A DNA stretch of 64,000 bases from Rhizobiales bacterium YIM 77505. Its GTDB lineage: Bacteria > Pseudomonadota > Alphaproteobacteria > Rhizobiales > Beijerinckiaceae. The notes below the pieces were generated by a model. It did not search any database, was not told where the DNA came from, and saw nothing but the letters and a program-made list of their open reading frames with translations. A program made the translations under genes and the position numbers. Location of the stretch: NCBI GenBank assembly GCA_000745135.1, contig JQNH01000001.1, positions 1,178,001 to 1,242,000 of the forward strand, given 5' to 3'. Below, piece by piece: positions 34,867 through 43,971 of this stretch; position 1 is the first letter of the stretch, and every line of letters starts with the position of its first letter.

Positions 34867-35226
34867 AGAAAATCAAGGGGTTAGCCGTACACCGAGGAGA
34901 ACGGGAGAAGAACATGCGACCCCTAAAATGGGTCTCAAAAGTCTCACGTGCGACTTTCGTTCTCGCGGCATCTGAATGCGGACGGGCACATCGATCTTCG
35001 ACCAACCGATCGAGGCCGATCGCTTTGCTCGGTCCAGCGACCATGACACCCGGCATCGCAGGGTTCTCGCCGCGTGTCGGTCGGAGGAGGTGTGGTCGCT
35101 GTGGCGACGGCGATCCTTCTGCTTCACGCGCCTGCCCGCCCTGCGGCCCGGAGGGCTGGTCGCGGCGGGATCGAGGCGCTAAACGGCAGCGACAAAAGCG
35201 CATTTGTCGGGAAAGAGAGGCTGCCC
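34867..35226. other. 360-bp region after tRNA-Lys without a supported gene
   Basis: Frames here have no recognisable domain or codon pattern. Directly after the tRNA CCA is AAATCAAGGGGTTAGCC, the sort of AT-leaning sequence often left beside tRNA genes by past integration, but no second copy of the tRNA 3' end was found in the window. The aldehyde dehydrogenase reading frame can be extended upstream to 35074, but that extension looks non-coding. Confidence 0.4.
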
Positions 35227-36660
35227 ATGTATCCGAATGTCTTGCTCCACATTGCCGGGACCTGGCGCGGGGCCTCGACGGGAGAGGCGATTCCGGTCCT
35301 CAACCCCGCGACGGCCGAGCCCATCGGCACGGTGCCAGTCGCAAGCCGCGCCGATCTCGACGAGGCCCTCGATGCGGCAAAGCGCGGCTTCAGGGCCTGG
35401 CGGGCCGTCTCGGCTTACGAGCGGGCCAAGATCATGAAGAAGGCGGCGAACCTCCTGCGCGAACGGGTGGAGGACGTCGCTCGCATCATGACCCTGGAGC
35501 AGGGCAAGCCCTTGGCCGAGGCGAAGCTCGAGATCATGAACGGCGCGGACACCATCGAGTGGTTTGCCGAGGAGGGCAAGCGCGCCTATGGCCGGGTCGT
35601 CCCCGCTCGCGCCGAGGGCGTCCTCAACATCGTCACCAAGGAGCCGGTTGGACCTGTCGCCGCCTTCACGCCCTGGAATTTCCCGATCAACCAGGCTGTC
35701 CGCAAGGTGTCGGCAGCGCTGTGCACCGGTTGCTCGGTGATCCTCAAAGGTCCGGAGGACACGCCGGCGAGCTGCGCCGAGCTCGTCAAGGTGTTCCTGG
35801 ACGCCGGGGTGCCAGGCGACGTGATCGGGCTTGTGTTCGGCCGCCCGGCAGAGATTTCCGAATACCTGATCCCGCATCCGGTGATCCGCAAGGTGTCCTT
35901 CACCGGCTCGACGGCCGTCGGCAAGCAGCTTGCGGCGCTCGCCGGCCAGCACATGAAGCGCGTGACCATGGAGCTCGGCGGCCACGCGCCGGCGATCGTG
36001 TTCAAGGACGCCGACGTGGCCAAGGCAGTGAAGCTCCTCGGAGCCGCGAAATATCGGAACGCAGGCCAGGTCTGCATCTCGCCCACGCGCTTCCTCGTCC
36101 ATGACTCCATCTTCGAGGAGTTCGTCGACGGCTTCGTGCAGGTGTCGCGGAGCATCAAGGTGGGCGACGGGCTGCAGCCGGACACCAAGATGGGTCCGCT
36201 CGCCCATGCCAGGCGCGTGGAGGCCATGGAGGCCTTCGTTGCCGACGCCAAGGCGAAGGGCGCCGAGCTTCGCACCGGCGGGAGCCGCATCGGCAATCAA
36301 GGGTATTTCTTCGAGCCGACCGTCTTCACCGACGTGCCGCTCGATGCGCGCATCATGAACGAGGAACCCTTCGGGCCGGTTGCCGCCATCCGCCGCTTCA
36401 AGGACGAGGAGGAGGCCTTCGAGGAGGCGAACCGTCTGCCTTACGGCCTCGCCGCCTACGCTTACACGCGCTCGGCCGAGACCGCCACGAAGCTCGGTTC
36501 GGTCATCGAGAGCGGCATGGTGTCCATCAACCACCACGGCCTCGGTATTCCGGAGCTGCCTTTCGGTGGCGTGAAGGACTCAGGCTATGGCAGCGAGGGC
36601 GGCAGCGAGGCGATCGAGGCGTATCTCAACACGAAGCTCGTCTCGCAGGCGGCTCTCTGA
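35227..36660 (+). CDS. NAD(P)-dependent aldehyde dehydrogenase (succinate-semialdehyde dehydrogenase-like)
   Basis: A 477-residue ALDH that oxidises an aldehyde to the acid. [20 protein letters not shown] provides the NAD-binding Asn, and [12 protein letters not shown] is the coenzyme loop. The general-base Glu is in [12 protein letters not shown], and the catalytic Cys is in [12 protein letters not shown]. The sequence resembles the GabD / succinate-semialdehyde branch ([10 protein letters not shown], then [13 protein letters not shown]), but substrate specificity among these enzymes is hard to read from sequence. ATG 35227 has an AAAGAGAGG ribosome site. It converges on a GST gene 17 bp away. 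Confidence 0.9.
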   Translation: MYPNVLLHIAGTWRGASTGEAIPVLNPATAEPIGTVPVASRADLDEALDAAKRGFRAWRAVSAYERAKIMKKAANLLRERVEDVARIMTLEQGKPLAEAKLEIMNGADTIEWFAEEGKRAYGRVVPARAEGVLNIVTKEPVGPVAAFTPWNFPINQAVRKVSAALCTGCSVILKGPEDTPASCAELVKVFLDAGVPGDVIGLVFGRPAEISEYLIPHPVIRKVSFTGSTAVGKQLAALAGQHMKRVTMELGGHAPAIVFKDADVAKAVKLLGAAKYRNAGQVCISPTRFLVHDSIFEEFVDGFVQVSRSIKVGDGLQPDTKMGPLAHARRVEAMEAFVADAKAKGAELRTGGSRIGNQGYFFEPTVFTDVPLDARIMNEEPFGPVAAIRRFKDEEEAFEEANRLPYGLAAYAYTRSAETATKLGSVIESGMVSINHHGLGIPELPFGGVKDSGYGSEGGSEAIEAYLNTKLVSQAAL

Positions 36661-36677
36661 GCCGCTTTTCGGACCTG

Positions 36678-37298
36678 TCAGGTGATCGGTGTGACGAGCA
36701 CCTTGGCCGCGGCGGGGCGCTCCCGAAGCGTGCGGTGAAAGCGCTCCAAATTCGGGCGCGGCTCGCGCTGCACGGGCAGGTTCAGCCAGCGGTGGACGGC
36801 AGCGCCCACCGCGATGTCGCCCATGGTGAAGGCTGCGCCGGCGACGTAGGTGCGGTCGCCCATATGACGGTCGAGCAAGGCGGCGAAGGGCTCCGCCTTG
36901 GCGATCGCTGCCTCGACGATCGACCGGTCCCGCTGTTCCGGAGACGTGCGGAAGAGCTGGTGGAAGGCCGGCCCCATGGCGGGCGTGAAGGCGGTCGCTT
37001 GCCAGTCCATCCACCGGTCGGCATCGGCGCGCTCTCGCAAATCCGTCGGCCACAGGCTCCCGGCGCCGTGCTTTGCCGCAAGATAGCGGACGATGGCGTT
37101 CGACTCCCAGAGGACGAAGCCGTCCTCCTCGATGACTGGCACGAGGCCGTTCGGGTTGAGCTTCCGGTATTCGGGCGTGTTCACGATCCCGAACGGCCCG
37201 CCCGCGTCGACCCGTTCATGGGGCAGGCCGAGCTCCTCCAGCGCCCAGACGACCTTCTGCACATTGATGGAGTTGAGGCGGCCCCAAAGTCTGAGCAT
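36678..37298 (-). CDS. Glutathione S-transferase family protein
   Basis: A 206-residue cytosolic GST. The thioredoxin-like N-domain has LWGRLNSINVQKVVWALEEL with a Ser as the likely catalytic residue (RLNSIN). It also has LVPVIEEDGFVLWESNAIVR, the glutathione-binding segment. The helical C-domain includes YVAGAAFTMGDIAVGAAVHR, the usual N-capping box region. ATG 37298 is chosen because the 21 residues upstream are not GST-like. The physiological substrate is unknown. Confidence 0.9.
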   Translation of the reverse strand: MLRLWGRLNSINVQKVVWALEELGLPHERVDAGGPFGIVNTPEYRKLNPNGLVPVIEEDGFVLWESNAIVRYLAAKHGAGSLWPTDLRERADADRWMDWQATAFTPAMGPAFHQLFRTSPEQRDRSIVEAAIAKAEPFAALLDRHMGDRTYVAGAAFTMGDIAVGAAVHRWLNLPVQREPRPNLERFHRTLRERPAAAKVLVTPIT

Positions 37299-37522
37299 GG
37301 CGAGACGGCTTCCCTTCGCAACGGATCCGCAGAGTAGGCGCGGATGGCACGATAAGGTCAAGGCGGATCGATAGGTTTCAGCTCCGGACAGATAGCGGGT
37401 GAGAAGAGCCTTCCTCGCGCAAGAACAAGATTAGAATTGAAATAAATATAAAGAAACGCCGATCTATTTACATTTCAGAAATTCGGAAATAAGCGGAAAT
37501 CCTAGCATTTTTGGGGATGACA

Positions 37523-37807
37523 ATGTCGAGATTCATTCTTGCCGCTGTAACGGCGCTGCCGTTTTGCACACCCGCTGCTGCTCAAGGGCTGGCTCACTGC
37601 CCGCTCACCTATGAGATCTTCGAGCATGTCGTTCCTCACTTGGATCTTCAGGCATGCCCCAGGGACTTGGCGCGAGACGGAGCCTTTTGTCGCGCGAGCG
37701 CCGGCCACGACGACCTGCATGTGTTCGTCTTTGCCGAAAGGGGCGACCAATGCCTCCTGTCCTCGAAGAGGTACGGCCCTGGGGAGTATGAGTTCGTGAT
37801 CAAGTGA
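37523..37807 (+). CDS. Small exported cysteine-containing protein, function unknown
   Basis: A 94-residue protein with a signal peptide (MSRFILAAVTALPFCTPAAA, cleavage before QG). The mature part has four cysteines (HCPLTYE, QACPRDL, AFCRAS, QCLLSS), suggesting two disulfides in the periplasm. ATG 37523 is preceded by GGGGATGACA; the in-frame ATG at 37517 is an alternative. The upstream ~90 bp is unusually AT-rich for this genome, so the region may hold a promoter or be a recent acquisition. I do not recognise a family. Confidence 0.6.
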   Translation: MSRFILAAVTALPFCTPAAAQGLAHCPLTYEIFEHVVPHLDLQACPRDLARDGAFCRASAGHDDLHVFVFAERGDQCLLSSKRYGPGEYEFVIK

Positions 37808-37909
37808 GGGTTGCCAAGCCTCCGCGCCCTGCGCGAGCGCTGCCTTCCTCTTCTCTTTCCCGCGCACATCGCTACTCTGCAACCTGGGCTGGCGTGAGGG
37901 TGGCGTCAC

Positions 37910-38659
37910 GTGCGGGCAGGGTCACATGGCGGCCGATGGCGGACGCCCATCGCGACGTGCCTCGTCATTCTTGGGGCGCCATCCTCGGCCCGATCGGATG
38001 AGGCTCTTCGCTCGCAGGCGGAGGCCGCGGCCGAGATTCGAACGGTCCTGTTCGGAAGTCTCGATGCTGGCCGCTCGGGCTTCTTGACCTTCGGGGTGAA
38101 ACGCAGTCTCGGCCCCTCCCTCGATCGGAGCGGGCCGGTCATGATGGTCGTGGCGGGAGCGGGCGGGGCGCCACAAGCCGAAAAGGAATCCCGGCTCCTG
38201 TCGATCCGCGGAACGAGCCAGGTGAACGGGCTGATCGGCTACCAGTGGGCCCTCGAGCGGACGATGGTGGCGGCGTTTCTCGGTCTCGAGGCGGAGCGGG
38301 AGGCCCCGCGGCGTGAGGTCGACGGCTTTCGGAGCCGCACCGGTCTTCGCGCCCAGGCGGAGCTCTGGTCGCACCCGACCGAGCGCTCGCTCGCCACGGC
38401 GACGATCATCCTGGGCTCCGCCCGGCCGCATGTCTGGAGCCGGATCGCCGCTGGTTATGACCTCCTCGAGACCGGCGTTTTCCTGGGCCCCGAGGCGACC
38501 TACTACGCCTCGGACGGCTATGACGAATGGCGCCTCGGTCTTCACGCCACCGGCCTGCGCTGGCGCCGCTTCCATCTCCGCCTCTCCGGGGGCTACTGGC
38601 AGGCGAGCGACGACCGCCGCGGCGCCTATGTGGCGTTCGGCGTTCACACACGCCTCTGA
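37910..38659 (+). CDS. BcsS-like outer-surface protein
   Basis: A 249-residue exported protein resembling the BcsS family, named for its link to bacterial cellulose synthesis in Hyphomicrobiales. The signal peptide ends near PSSARSD. The family pattern VLFGSLDAGRSGFLTFGVKR is followed by alternating strands ending in GAYVAFGVHTRL, as in a small beta-barrel. The start is GTG 37910. No cellulose synthase genes (bcsA, bcsB) are nearby, so a cellulose role is only suggested by the family name. Confidence 0.7.
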   Translation: MRAGSHGGRWRTPIATCLVILGAPSSARSDEALRSQAEAAAEIRTVLFGSLDAGRSGFLTFGVKRSLGPSLDRSGPVMMVVAGAGGAPQAEKESRLLSIRGTSQVNGLIGYQWALERTMVAAFLGLEAEREAPRREVDGFRSRTGLRAQAELWSHPTERSLATATIILGSARPHVWSRIAAGYDLLETGVFLGPEATYYASDGYDEWRLGLHATGLRWRRFHLRLSGGYWQASDDRRGAYVAFGVHTRL

Positions 38660-38749
38660 TCCTTACCCTGACAGCTGGTCCTCGCCCGTCGCGCTCCTGT
38701 CGAGGCTCCTGGAGGGCGGCGTTCGTCGGCTCGGGGCTTTGAACGCCGA

Positions 38750-39574
38750 TCATGGCCCCGGGAAGAGCGCCTGTGTCCGGCCGGAAAGGAAGTAGCCGAC
38801 AAGGCCCAGCCACTCCTTCGCGGCAAGGTCGGTGCGGCGCAGCCCCTCGCTAAGCGTGCCGAAGGGGCGCATTGCGTCTTCCGATCCGGCGGTGCGGTAA
38901 TCCACAGGGTACGCGACAACGTCCAGGCCTGCGGCCCGGAAGGCACCGATCGCACGGGGCATGTGGTAGGCCGAAGTGATGAGCCACCAGGCATCGGACG
39001 GCGTCCGCGCGGCTCCCCGATCCGGCGCGGAGCGCAGGAGCGCCGCCGTCGCCCGAGCGTTCTCGCTCGTCGTCCGCGAGCCATCCTCCACGATCAGGCG
39101 TCCGGGCGCCACGCCGAGGAGGCCGATGCGGCGCCGAATGATCTCGGCCTCCGGAAGAGGAGCCCTGTTGGAGAGCCCGCCGCTTCCGCCGGAGACTACG
39201 AGCTTCGCTTCAGGATAGCGGCGGGCCAGTTCGAGCAGCGTGATGATGCGGTCTGCCGCCTCGTTGACTTCAAGACTTCGTCCCGGCAGCGACGACAGCC
39301 GATCCTCCACGCCACCCCCGAGCACGATGATGCCGAAGGGCGCCGGTGCGTCGTCCGCCGGTTTGGCGAAGCGATCCTCAAGGGGGATGATGAGCCAGTT
39401 GCCGACCGGCCCAAGGCCGCAGGCGAAGAGGCCCGCAACCCCGAAACCAGCGATCCTTCGGCCAAGCTTCGCGCGCCCGGTCCGGGCGAGACCAACTCCA
39501 ACTCCGATCAGAATGGCGAGGACGGTCGAGGGCGTCGCGAAAAGCCAAGCGATTTTCGAGGCATAGTAGAACAT
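38750..39574 (-). CDS. YdcF/ElyC-family membrane protein (DUF218)
   Basis: A 274-residue protein with two N-terminal membrane segments (residues ~10-32 and ~38-60) and a DUF218 domain. The domain shows GIIVLGGGVEDRL, KLVVSGGSGGLSN, EDGSRTTSENARATA and WWLITSAYHMPRAIGAFRAA, all typical of the YdcF/SanA/ElyC family. ElyC affects envelope and peptidoglycan precursor metabolism in E. coli; the biochemical activity is not settled. It lies 7 bp downstream of ivd on the same strand, so the two are probably co-transcribed. Confidence 0.88.
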   Translation of the reverse strand: MFYYASKIAWLFATPSTVLAILIGVGVGLARTGRAKLGRRIAGFGVAGLFACGLGPVGNWLIIPLEDRFAKPADDAPAPFGIIVLGGGVEDRLSSLPGRSLEVNEAADRIITLLELARRYPEAKLVVSGGSGGLSNRAPLPEAEIIRRRIGLLGVAPGRLIVEDGSRTTSENARATAALLRSAPDRGAARTPSDAWWLITSAYHMPRAIGAFRAAGLDVVAYPVDYRTAGSEDAMRPFGTLSEGLRRTDLAAKEWLGLVGYFLSGRTQALFPGP

Positions 39575-39581
39575 CCGGCGC

Positions 39582-40754
39582 TTACGCCGTCTTGGCGAAC
39601 AGCTCGCGCCCGATCAGCATGCGCCGGATCTCGCTGGTGCCTGCGCCGATTTCGTAGAGCTTTGCATCCCTCAAGAGGCGCCCCGTCGGGTAGTCGTTGA
39701 TGTAGCCGTTCCCGCCGAGGAGCTGGATGGCGTCGAGCGCACATTGCGTCGCCTTCTCGGCCGCAAAGAGGATCGCGCCAGCGGCGTCCTCGCGGGTGGT
39801 TTCGCCCCGGTCGCAGGCCTTGGCGACGGCATAGACATAGGCCTTGGCCGCGTTCATGGTGACATACATGTCGGCGAGCTTGCCTTGCACGAGCTGGAAT
39901 TCGCCGATCGGTTTTCCGAACTGCTTGCGCTCATGGACGTAGGGCATGACGACGTCCAAGCAGGCCTGCATGATGCCCAAGGGGCCCGCGGAGAGCACCA
40001 CCCGCTCATAGTCCAAGCCGGACATGAGCACGTTCACACCCTTGCCGACCTCGCCGAGAACGTTCTCCTCAGGAACTTCGCAGTCCTCGAAGACGAGCTC
40101 GCAGGTGTCCGAGCCGCGCATCCCGAGCTTGTCGAGCTTCTGGTGCGTGGAGAACCCCTTGAACCCCTTCTCGATAATGAAGGCGGTGATGCCGCGCGGG
40201 CCGGCCTCTGGGTCCGTCTTGGCGTAGACGACCAGCGTCTCGGCGACCGGACCATTGGTGATCCACATCTTGTTGCCGTTGAGGATGAAGCGGTCGCCCT
40301 TCTTTTCGGCTCGTGTCCGCATGGAGACGACGTCGGAGCCCGAGCCGGGTTCGGACATCGCAAGGGCGCCCACATGCTCGCCGGAAATGAGCTTCGGCAG
40401 GTACCGGCGCTTCTGAGCGTCGGTGCCGTTGCGACGGATCTGGTTCACGCACAGATTGGAGTGCGCTCCGTAAGAGAGCCCCACCGAGGCGGAGGCGCGG
40501 GAGATCTCCTCCATGGCCACGCAATGCTCGAGATAACCGAGGCCGGCGCCGCCGTACTCCTCCTCGACCGTGATGCCGTGAAGACCAAGGGCCCCCATCT
40601 CTGGCCACAGGTCGCGAGGGAAGGTGTTGGTCCGATCGATCTCGTCGGCGCGAGGAGCGATCCTGTCCTCGGCGAAGCCGCGCACCGTCTCGCGGATGGC
40701 ATCGGCGGTCTCGCCGAGATCGAAGTTGAAGTCGCGGCGGGCGTTCGGAATCAT
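39582..40754 (-). CDS. ivd: Isovaleryl-CoA dehydrogenase
   Basis: FAD enzyme of leucine breakdown that oxidises isovaleryl-CoA to 3-methylcrotonyl-CoA. The 390 residues match acyl-CoA dehydrogenases throughout: [38 protein letters not shown] and [20 protein letters not shown]. The catalytic Glu is in the IVD-specific position, [15 protein letters not shown], instead of the usual C-terminal site. The C-terminus is [20 protein letters not shown]. No mccA/mccB or liuC neighbours are present. The gene is divergent from the prolyl oligopeptidase gene. Confidence 0.94.
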   Translation of the reverse strand: MIPNARRDFNFDLGETADAIRETVRGFAEDRIAPRADEIDRTNTFPRDLWPEMGALGLHGITVEEEYGGAGLGYLEHCVAMEEISRASASVGLSYGAHSNLCVNQIRRNGTDAQKRRYLPKLISGEHVGALAMSEPGSGSDVVSMRTRAEKKGDRFILNGNKMWITNGPVAETLVVYAKTDPEAGPRGITAFIIEKGFKGFSTHQKLDKLGMRGSDTCELVFEDCEVPEENVLGEVGKGVNVLMSGLDYERVVLSAGPLGIMQACLDVVMPYVHERKQFGKPIGEFQLVQGKLADMYVTMNAAKAYVYAVAKACDRGETTREDAAGAILFAAEKATQCALDAIQLLGGNGYINDYPTGRLLRDAKLYEIGAGTSEIRRMLIGRELFAKTA

Positions 40755-40925
40755 AGGCGAATCCTCTCTGCGCCTCGTTGCGGAGGCCGATCTTGAAGCC
40801 GTTATAGCAGCGCCGGGCAGTTGTCAGGAGCGGCTGCATCGAGGAGAGGAGGGCAGGATGAAGAGCGATTTCGAGGAGCGCGCGAATCGCACTCGCTGTC
40901 CAACGATTGCCCTGGGGAAATCTCG

Positions 40926-42986
40926 ATGAACGCCCTCCGCGAGCCCACCGACCCTTATCTCTGGCTCGAGGAGGTGGAGGGCGAAGACGCGCTGGCCTGG
41001 GTGCGCGCGCGAAACGAGGAAACCCGCCGGGCGCTCTGCGACGAGGCCTTCGAGGCGGACAGGGCGGCCATCCACGACATCTCGACCCGGCCGACCAACA
41101 TCCCGTTCATCACCCGCCGCGGCGCTCACGTCTACAACTTCTGGCAGGACAAGGAGCATGTCCGGGGTCTGTGGCGACGCACGACTCTGGACGACTATCG
41201 AAGCCCGGAGCCGGCCTGGGAAGTGGTTCTCGACCTCGACGCCCTTGCCAAGGAAGAGGGCGAGGACTGGGTGTGGAGAGGCTGCACGACCTTCGAGCCT
41301 GAGCATCGCCTGGGGATCGTGAGCCTGTCGCGGGGCGGGGCGGACGCCGTGGTGATGCGCGAGTTCGACCTCGTCGAGAAGCGCTTCGTCGCGAACGGCT
41401 TCTTCCTCCCGGAAGCCAAGGGGGGCGCGAGCTGGATCGACGCCGACACGCTGCTGGTCGCCACGACGCTCGGCGAGAACGCCGCCACGGCCTCCGGCTA
41501 TCCGCGGCTCGTGCGCCGCTGGCGTCGGGCAACTCCCTTCGAAGAAGCATCGCTCGCCTTCGAGGGCCAGGCGAGCGACGTGTGGGCGTCCGGCAGCGTG
41601 GACCGGGAACCCGGGTTCGAGCGCATCTTCTTCCGCCGGCAGATCACCTTCGAGGAGGGAGAGAGCTACCTTCTCAAGGACGATGGCGCGCCGGTGCGCA
41701 TCGATCTGCCCCTCGACGCCGCATTCGACGTGGAGCGCGACTGGCTTTTTGTGAAGCTCAAGTCGGACTGGGCGCTTCCAGAGCATACCTATCCGGCCGA
41801 CGCGTTGCTCGTCATCTCCTTCTCGGCTTACCTCGCCGGTGATCGGGATTTCACGGTGCTGTTCGAGCCCGCGCCGCGCCGGGTTTTGGCGAACTTCTGG
41901 TGGAGCCGCAGCCGCCTCATCCTCACCGTCCTCGACAACCTGGCGAGCCGCATCGAGCTTGCAAGCCCACGGGAAGGGGGCTGGACGATCGCGCCGCTCG
42001 AAGGCCTGCCTGCGGAGGCGAGCCTGAACGCCTGGGCGCTCGATGCCGGTCAGCTCGGCCGCACGGATGAGTTTCTGGTGTCGGTTTCGAGCTTCCTTGA
42101 GCCGACGAAGCTCGCGCTTGTGCAGCCGGACAAGGTCATCGAGACCTTGAAGGAGGCGCCTTCGGCCTTCAACCCCGCTGGTCTTGCGGTGACCCGGCAC
42201 GAAGCGCTCTCCGCAGACGGCGAGCGCATTCCGTATTTTCAGATCGGTCCGAAGCAGGCGGACGCTCCTCGCCCGACCGTGCTCGTCGGCTATGGCGGGT
42301 TCTCCGTGTCGCTCACCCCTTCTTATCTCGGGGCGATCGGCAAGGTGTGGCTTGAGCGGGGCGGCGTGTGGGTTGTCGCCAACATCCGCGGCGGCGGCGA
42401 GTTCGGTGCGGCTTGGCACAAGGCGGGGGTCCGCGCTGGCAAGAAGCTGTCGCATGACGACTTTGCCGCCATCGCCGCCGACCTCGTCGCACGCGGCGTG
42501 ACCGCGCCTCGTCAGCTCGCCGCCTATGGCGGCTCGAACGGTGGCCTTCTCGTCGGCAACATGCTGACGCGTTATCCGGAGCGCTTCGGAGCGATCTGGT
42601 GCGTGGTGCCGCTCCTTGACATGCGGCGCTACACGAAGCTCCTCGCAGGCCCGAGCTGGATCGCCGAATATGGCGATCCGGACAAGTCCGAGGATTGGGC
42701 CTTCATGCAGGGCTTTTCAGCCTACCACAACCTCGAGGCGGGGCGCGCCTACCCGCCCGCCCTCATCGTCACGTCGCGGCGGGACGACCGGGTGCATCCC
42801 GGCCATGCGCGAAAGACGGCGGCGAGGCTGATAGCCCTCGGACAGCCGGTGTTGTTCTATGAACCCGACGATGGCGGGCACGGCGCCGCCAACAAGGACC
42901 AGGCGGCGTTCTTGAGCGCTCTGGGGTTCAGTTTCCTGCGCAAGACGATCGCGGCCGGCAGCGACGACAAGGCGCTCACGGTCTGA
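40926..42986 (+). CDS. Prolyl oligopeptidase family serine peptidase (S9A)
   Basis: A 686-residue S9A peptidase with an N-terminal seven-bladed propeller and a C-terminal alpha/beta hydrolase domain. It starts in the POP style (DPYLWLEEVEGEDALAWVRA). The catalytic triad is Ser in AYGGSNGGLLVGNM, Asp in TSRRDDRVHPGHA and His in DDGGHGAANKDQ; the oxyanion region ANIRGGGEFGAAWH is intact. It probably trims short proline-containing peptides in the cytoplasm or periplasm. No signal peptide is visible. ATG 40926 is chosen over the open frame upstream to 40821. Confidence 0.92.
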   Translation: MNALREPTDPYLWLEEVEGEDALAWVRARNEETRRALCDEAFEADRAAIHDISTRPTNIPFITRRGAHVYNFWQDKEHVRGLWRRTTLDDYRSPEPAWEVVLDLDALAKEEGEDWVWRGCTTFEPEHRLGIVSLSRGGADAVVMREFDLVEKRFVANGFFLPEAKGGASWIDADTLLVATTLGENAATASGYPRLVRRWRRATPFEEASLAFEGQASDVWASGSVDREPGFERIFFRRQITFEEGESYLLKDDGAPVRIDLPLDAAFDVERDWLFVKLKSDWALPEHTYPADALLVISFSAYLAGDRDFTVLFEPAPRRVLANFWWSRSRLILTVLDNLASRIELASPREGGWTIAPLEGLPAEASLNAWALDAGQLGRTDEFLVSVSSFLEPTKLALVQPDKVIETLKEAPSAFNPAGLAVTRHEALSADGERIPYFQIGPKQADAPRPTVLVGYGGFSVSLTPSYLGAIGKVWLERGGVWVVANIRGGGEFGAAWHKAGVRAGKKLSHDDFAAIAADLVARGVTAPRQLAAYGGSNGGLLVGNMLTRYPERFGAIWCVVPLLDMRRYTKLLAGPSWIAEYGDPDKSEDWAFMQGFSAYHNLEAGRAYPPALIVTSRRDDRVHPGHARKTAARLIALGQPVLFYEPDDGGHGAANKDQAAFLSALGFSFLRKTIAAGSDDKALTV

Positions 42987-43002
42987 AGGGCAAGGCCTGT
43001 TC

Positions 43003-43860
43003 TCACTTGCCGTTGCAGAGCCCCTGCGCGGCCAGGCGATGATGGTGGCGCGGGTCGCAATCGGTCGCGATGAATTTCGCCCATTCGGCCGCGCCGCCAT
43101 AGAAAGCGTTGCGGTCCACGTCGCCGCGAATGCCCGGCACGCGGCCTGTGGTCGTGTACTGCCACATGAACCACTGGCGGCCGTTGTAGCGCTCATGGGG
43201 CTCGGCGGCGACGCTGCGAAGCCAGTGGGGATAGTCCTCGAACTCGCCTTCGAGCACGTCCTTGTGGAAGGTGATGTCCGTGTAGATGATCGGGCGCTTG
43301 CCCGTGTGCCGCTCCATCTCGCGCAGCATCACCTGGATCGCGGCGAGCGCCTGCTCCCGCGGCACCTTGCGGGGGCAAGTGCGCGAATGTCCGTTCCACT
43401 CGAGGTCCAGAACCGGAGGCAGGGCCTCGGGATCGGCCGGCACGTTCCGTTTGAACCACTGCGCCTGCTCATGGGCAGGGCGACACCAATACATGAAGTG
43501 GTAGGCGCCCCGCGGCACGCCGGCGCGCCGCGCGCCGTACCAGTTCTCAAGGAAGCGCTCGTCCACGTGGTCGCCTCCCTCGGTCGCTTTGATGAAGGCG
43601 AACTGGGTGCCGGCCGCCTTGACCGAGGCCCAGTCGATCTTGCCCTGCCATTTCGACACGTCGATGCCGTGGATCGGCAATTCATGGGCGCGGGCGACCC
43701 TCGGGTGAGGCTTGGCGTCGCTCTTCGCGGGATAGTAGCCCTGCTGCTGGCCGGCGCAGGACGCAAGCGCGAGGGCCGCGCCGAGAACCGCCGCCGGCGC
43801 GGCTCGCCGAACAGCATGGAGGACGGTCTCCGCACGGAGGCTCGGCGGGAGGAAGGTCAT
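43003..43860 (-). CDS. GH25 lysozyme-like lipoprotein
   Basis: A 285-residue exported glycoside hydrolase family 25 protein expected to cut the peptidoglycan glycan strand. A lipobox-like ALALASCAG follows the hydrophobic signal, so it is probably a lipoprotein. The GH25 domain begins PIHGIDVSKWQGKIDWASVK and contains QFAFIKATEGGDHVD, PPVLDLEWNG with the catalytic acidic pair, and WMWQYTTTGRVPGIRGDVDR-type text (MWQYTTTG). The C-terminal CDPRHHHRLAAQGLCNGK is a short extension. An in-frame GTG at 43866 is the alternative start. Confidence 0.9.
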   Translation of the reverse strand: MTFLPPSLRAETVLHAVRRAAPAAVLGAALALASCAGQQQGYYPAKSDAKPHPRVARAHELPIHGIDVSKWQGKIDWASVKAAGTQFAFIKATEGGDHVDERFLENWYGARRAGVPRGAYHFMYWCRPAHEQAQWFKRNVPADPEALPPVLDLEWNGHSRTCPRKVPREQALAAIQVMLREMERHTGKRPIIYTDITFHKDVLEGEFEDYPHWLRSVAAEPHERYNGRQWFMWQYTTTGRVPGIRGDVDRNAFYGGAAEWAKFIATDCDPRHHHRLAAQGLCNGK

Positions 43861-43971
43861 AGGCACGGGGACTTACGCAACACAATGGCTAGCCAATGCC
43901 AGACCGCCGGTTAACAGGGGTTTGACGCGGAATGCGCACAAGGCGGGAAGCTGTGGCCCTGCTGCAACTTG

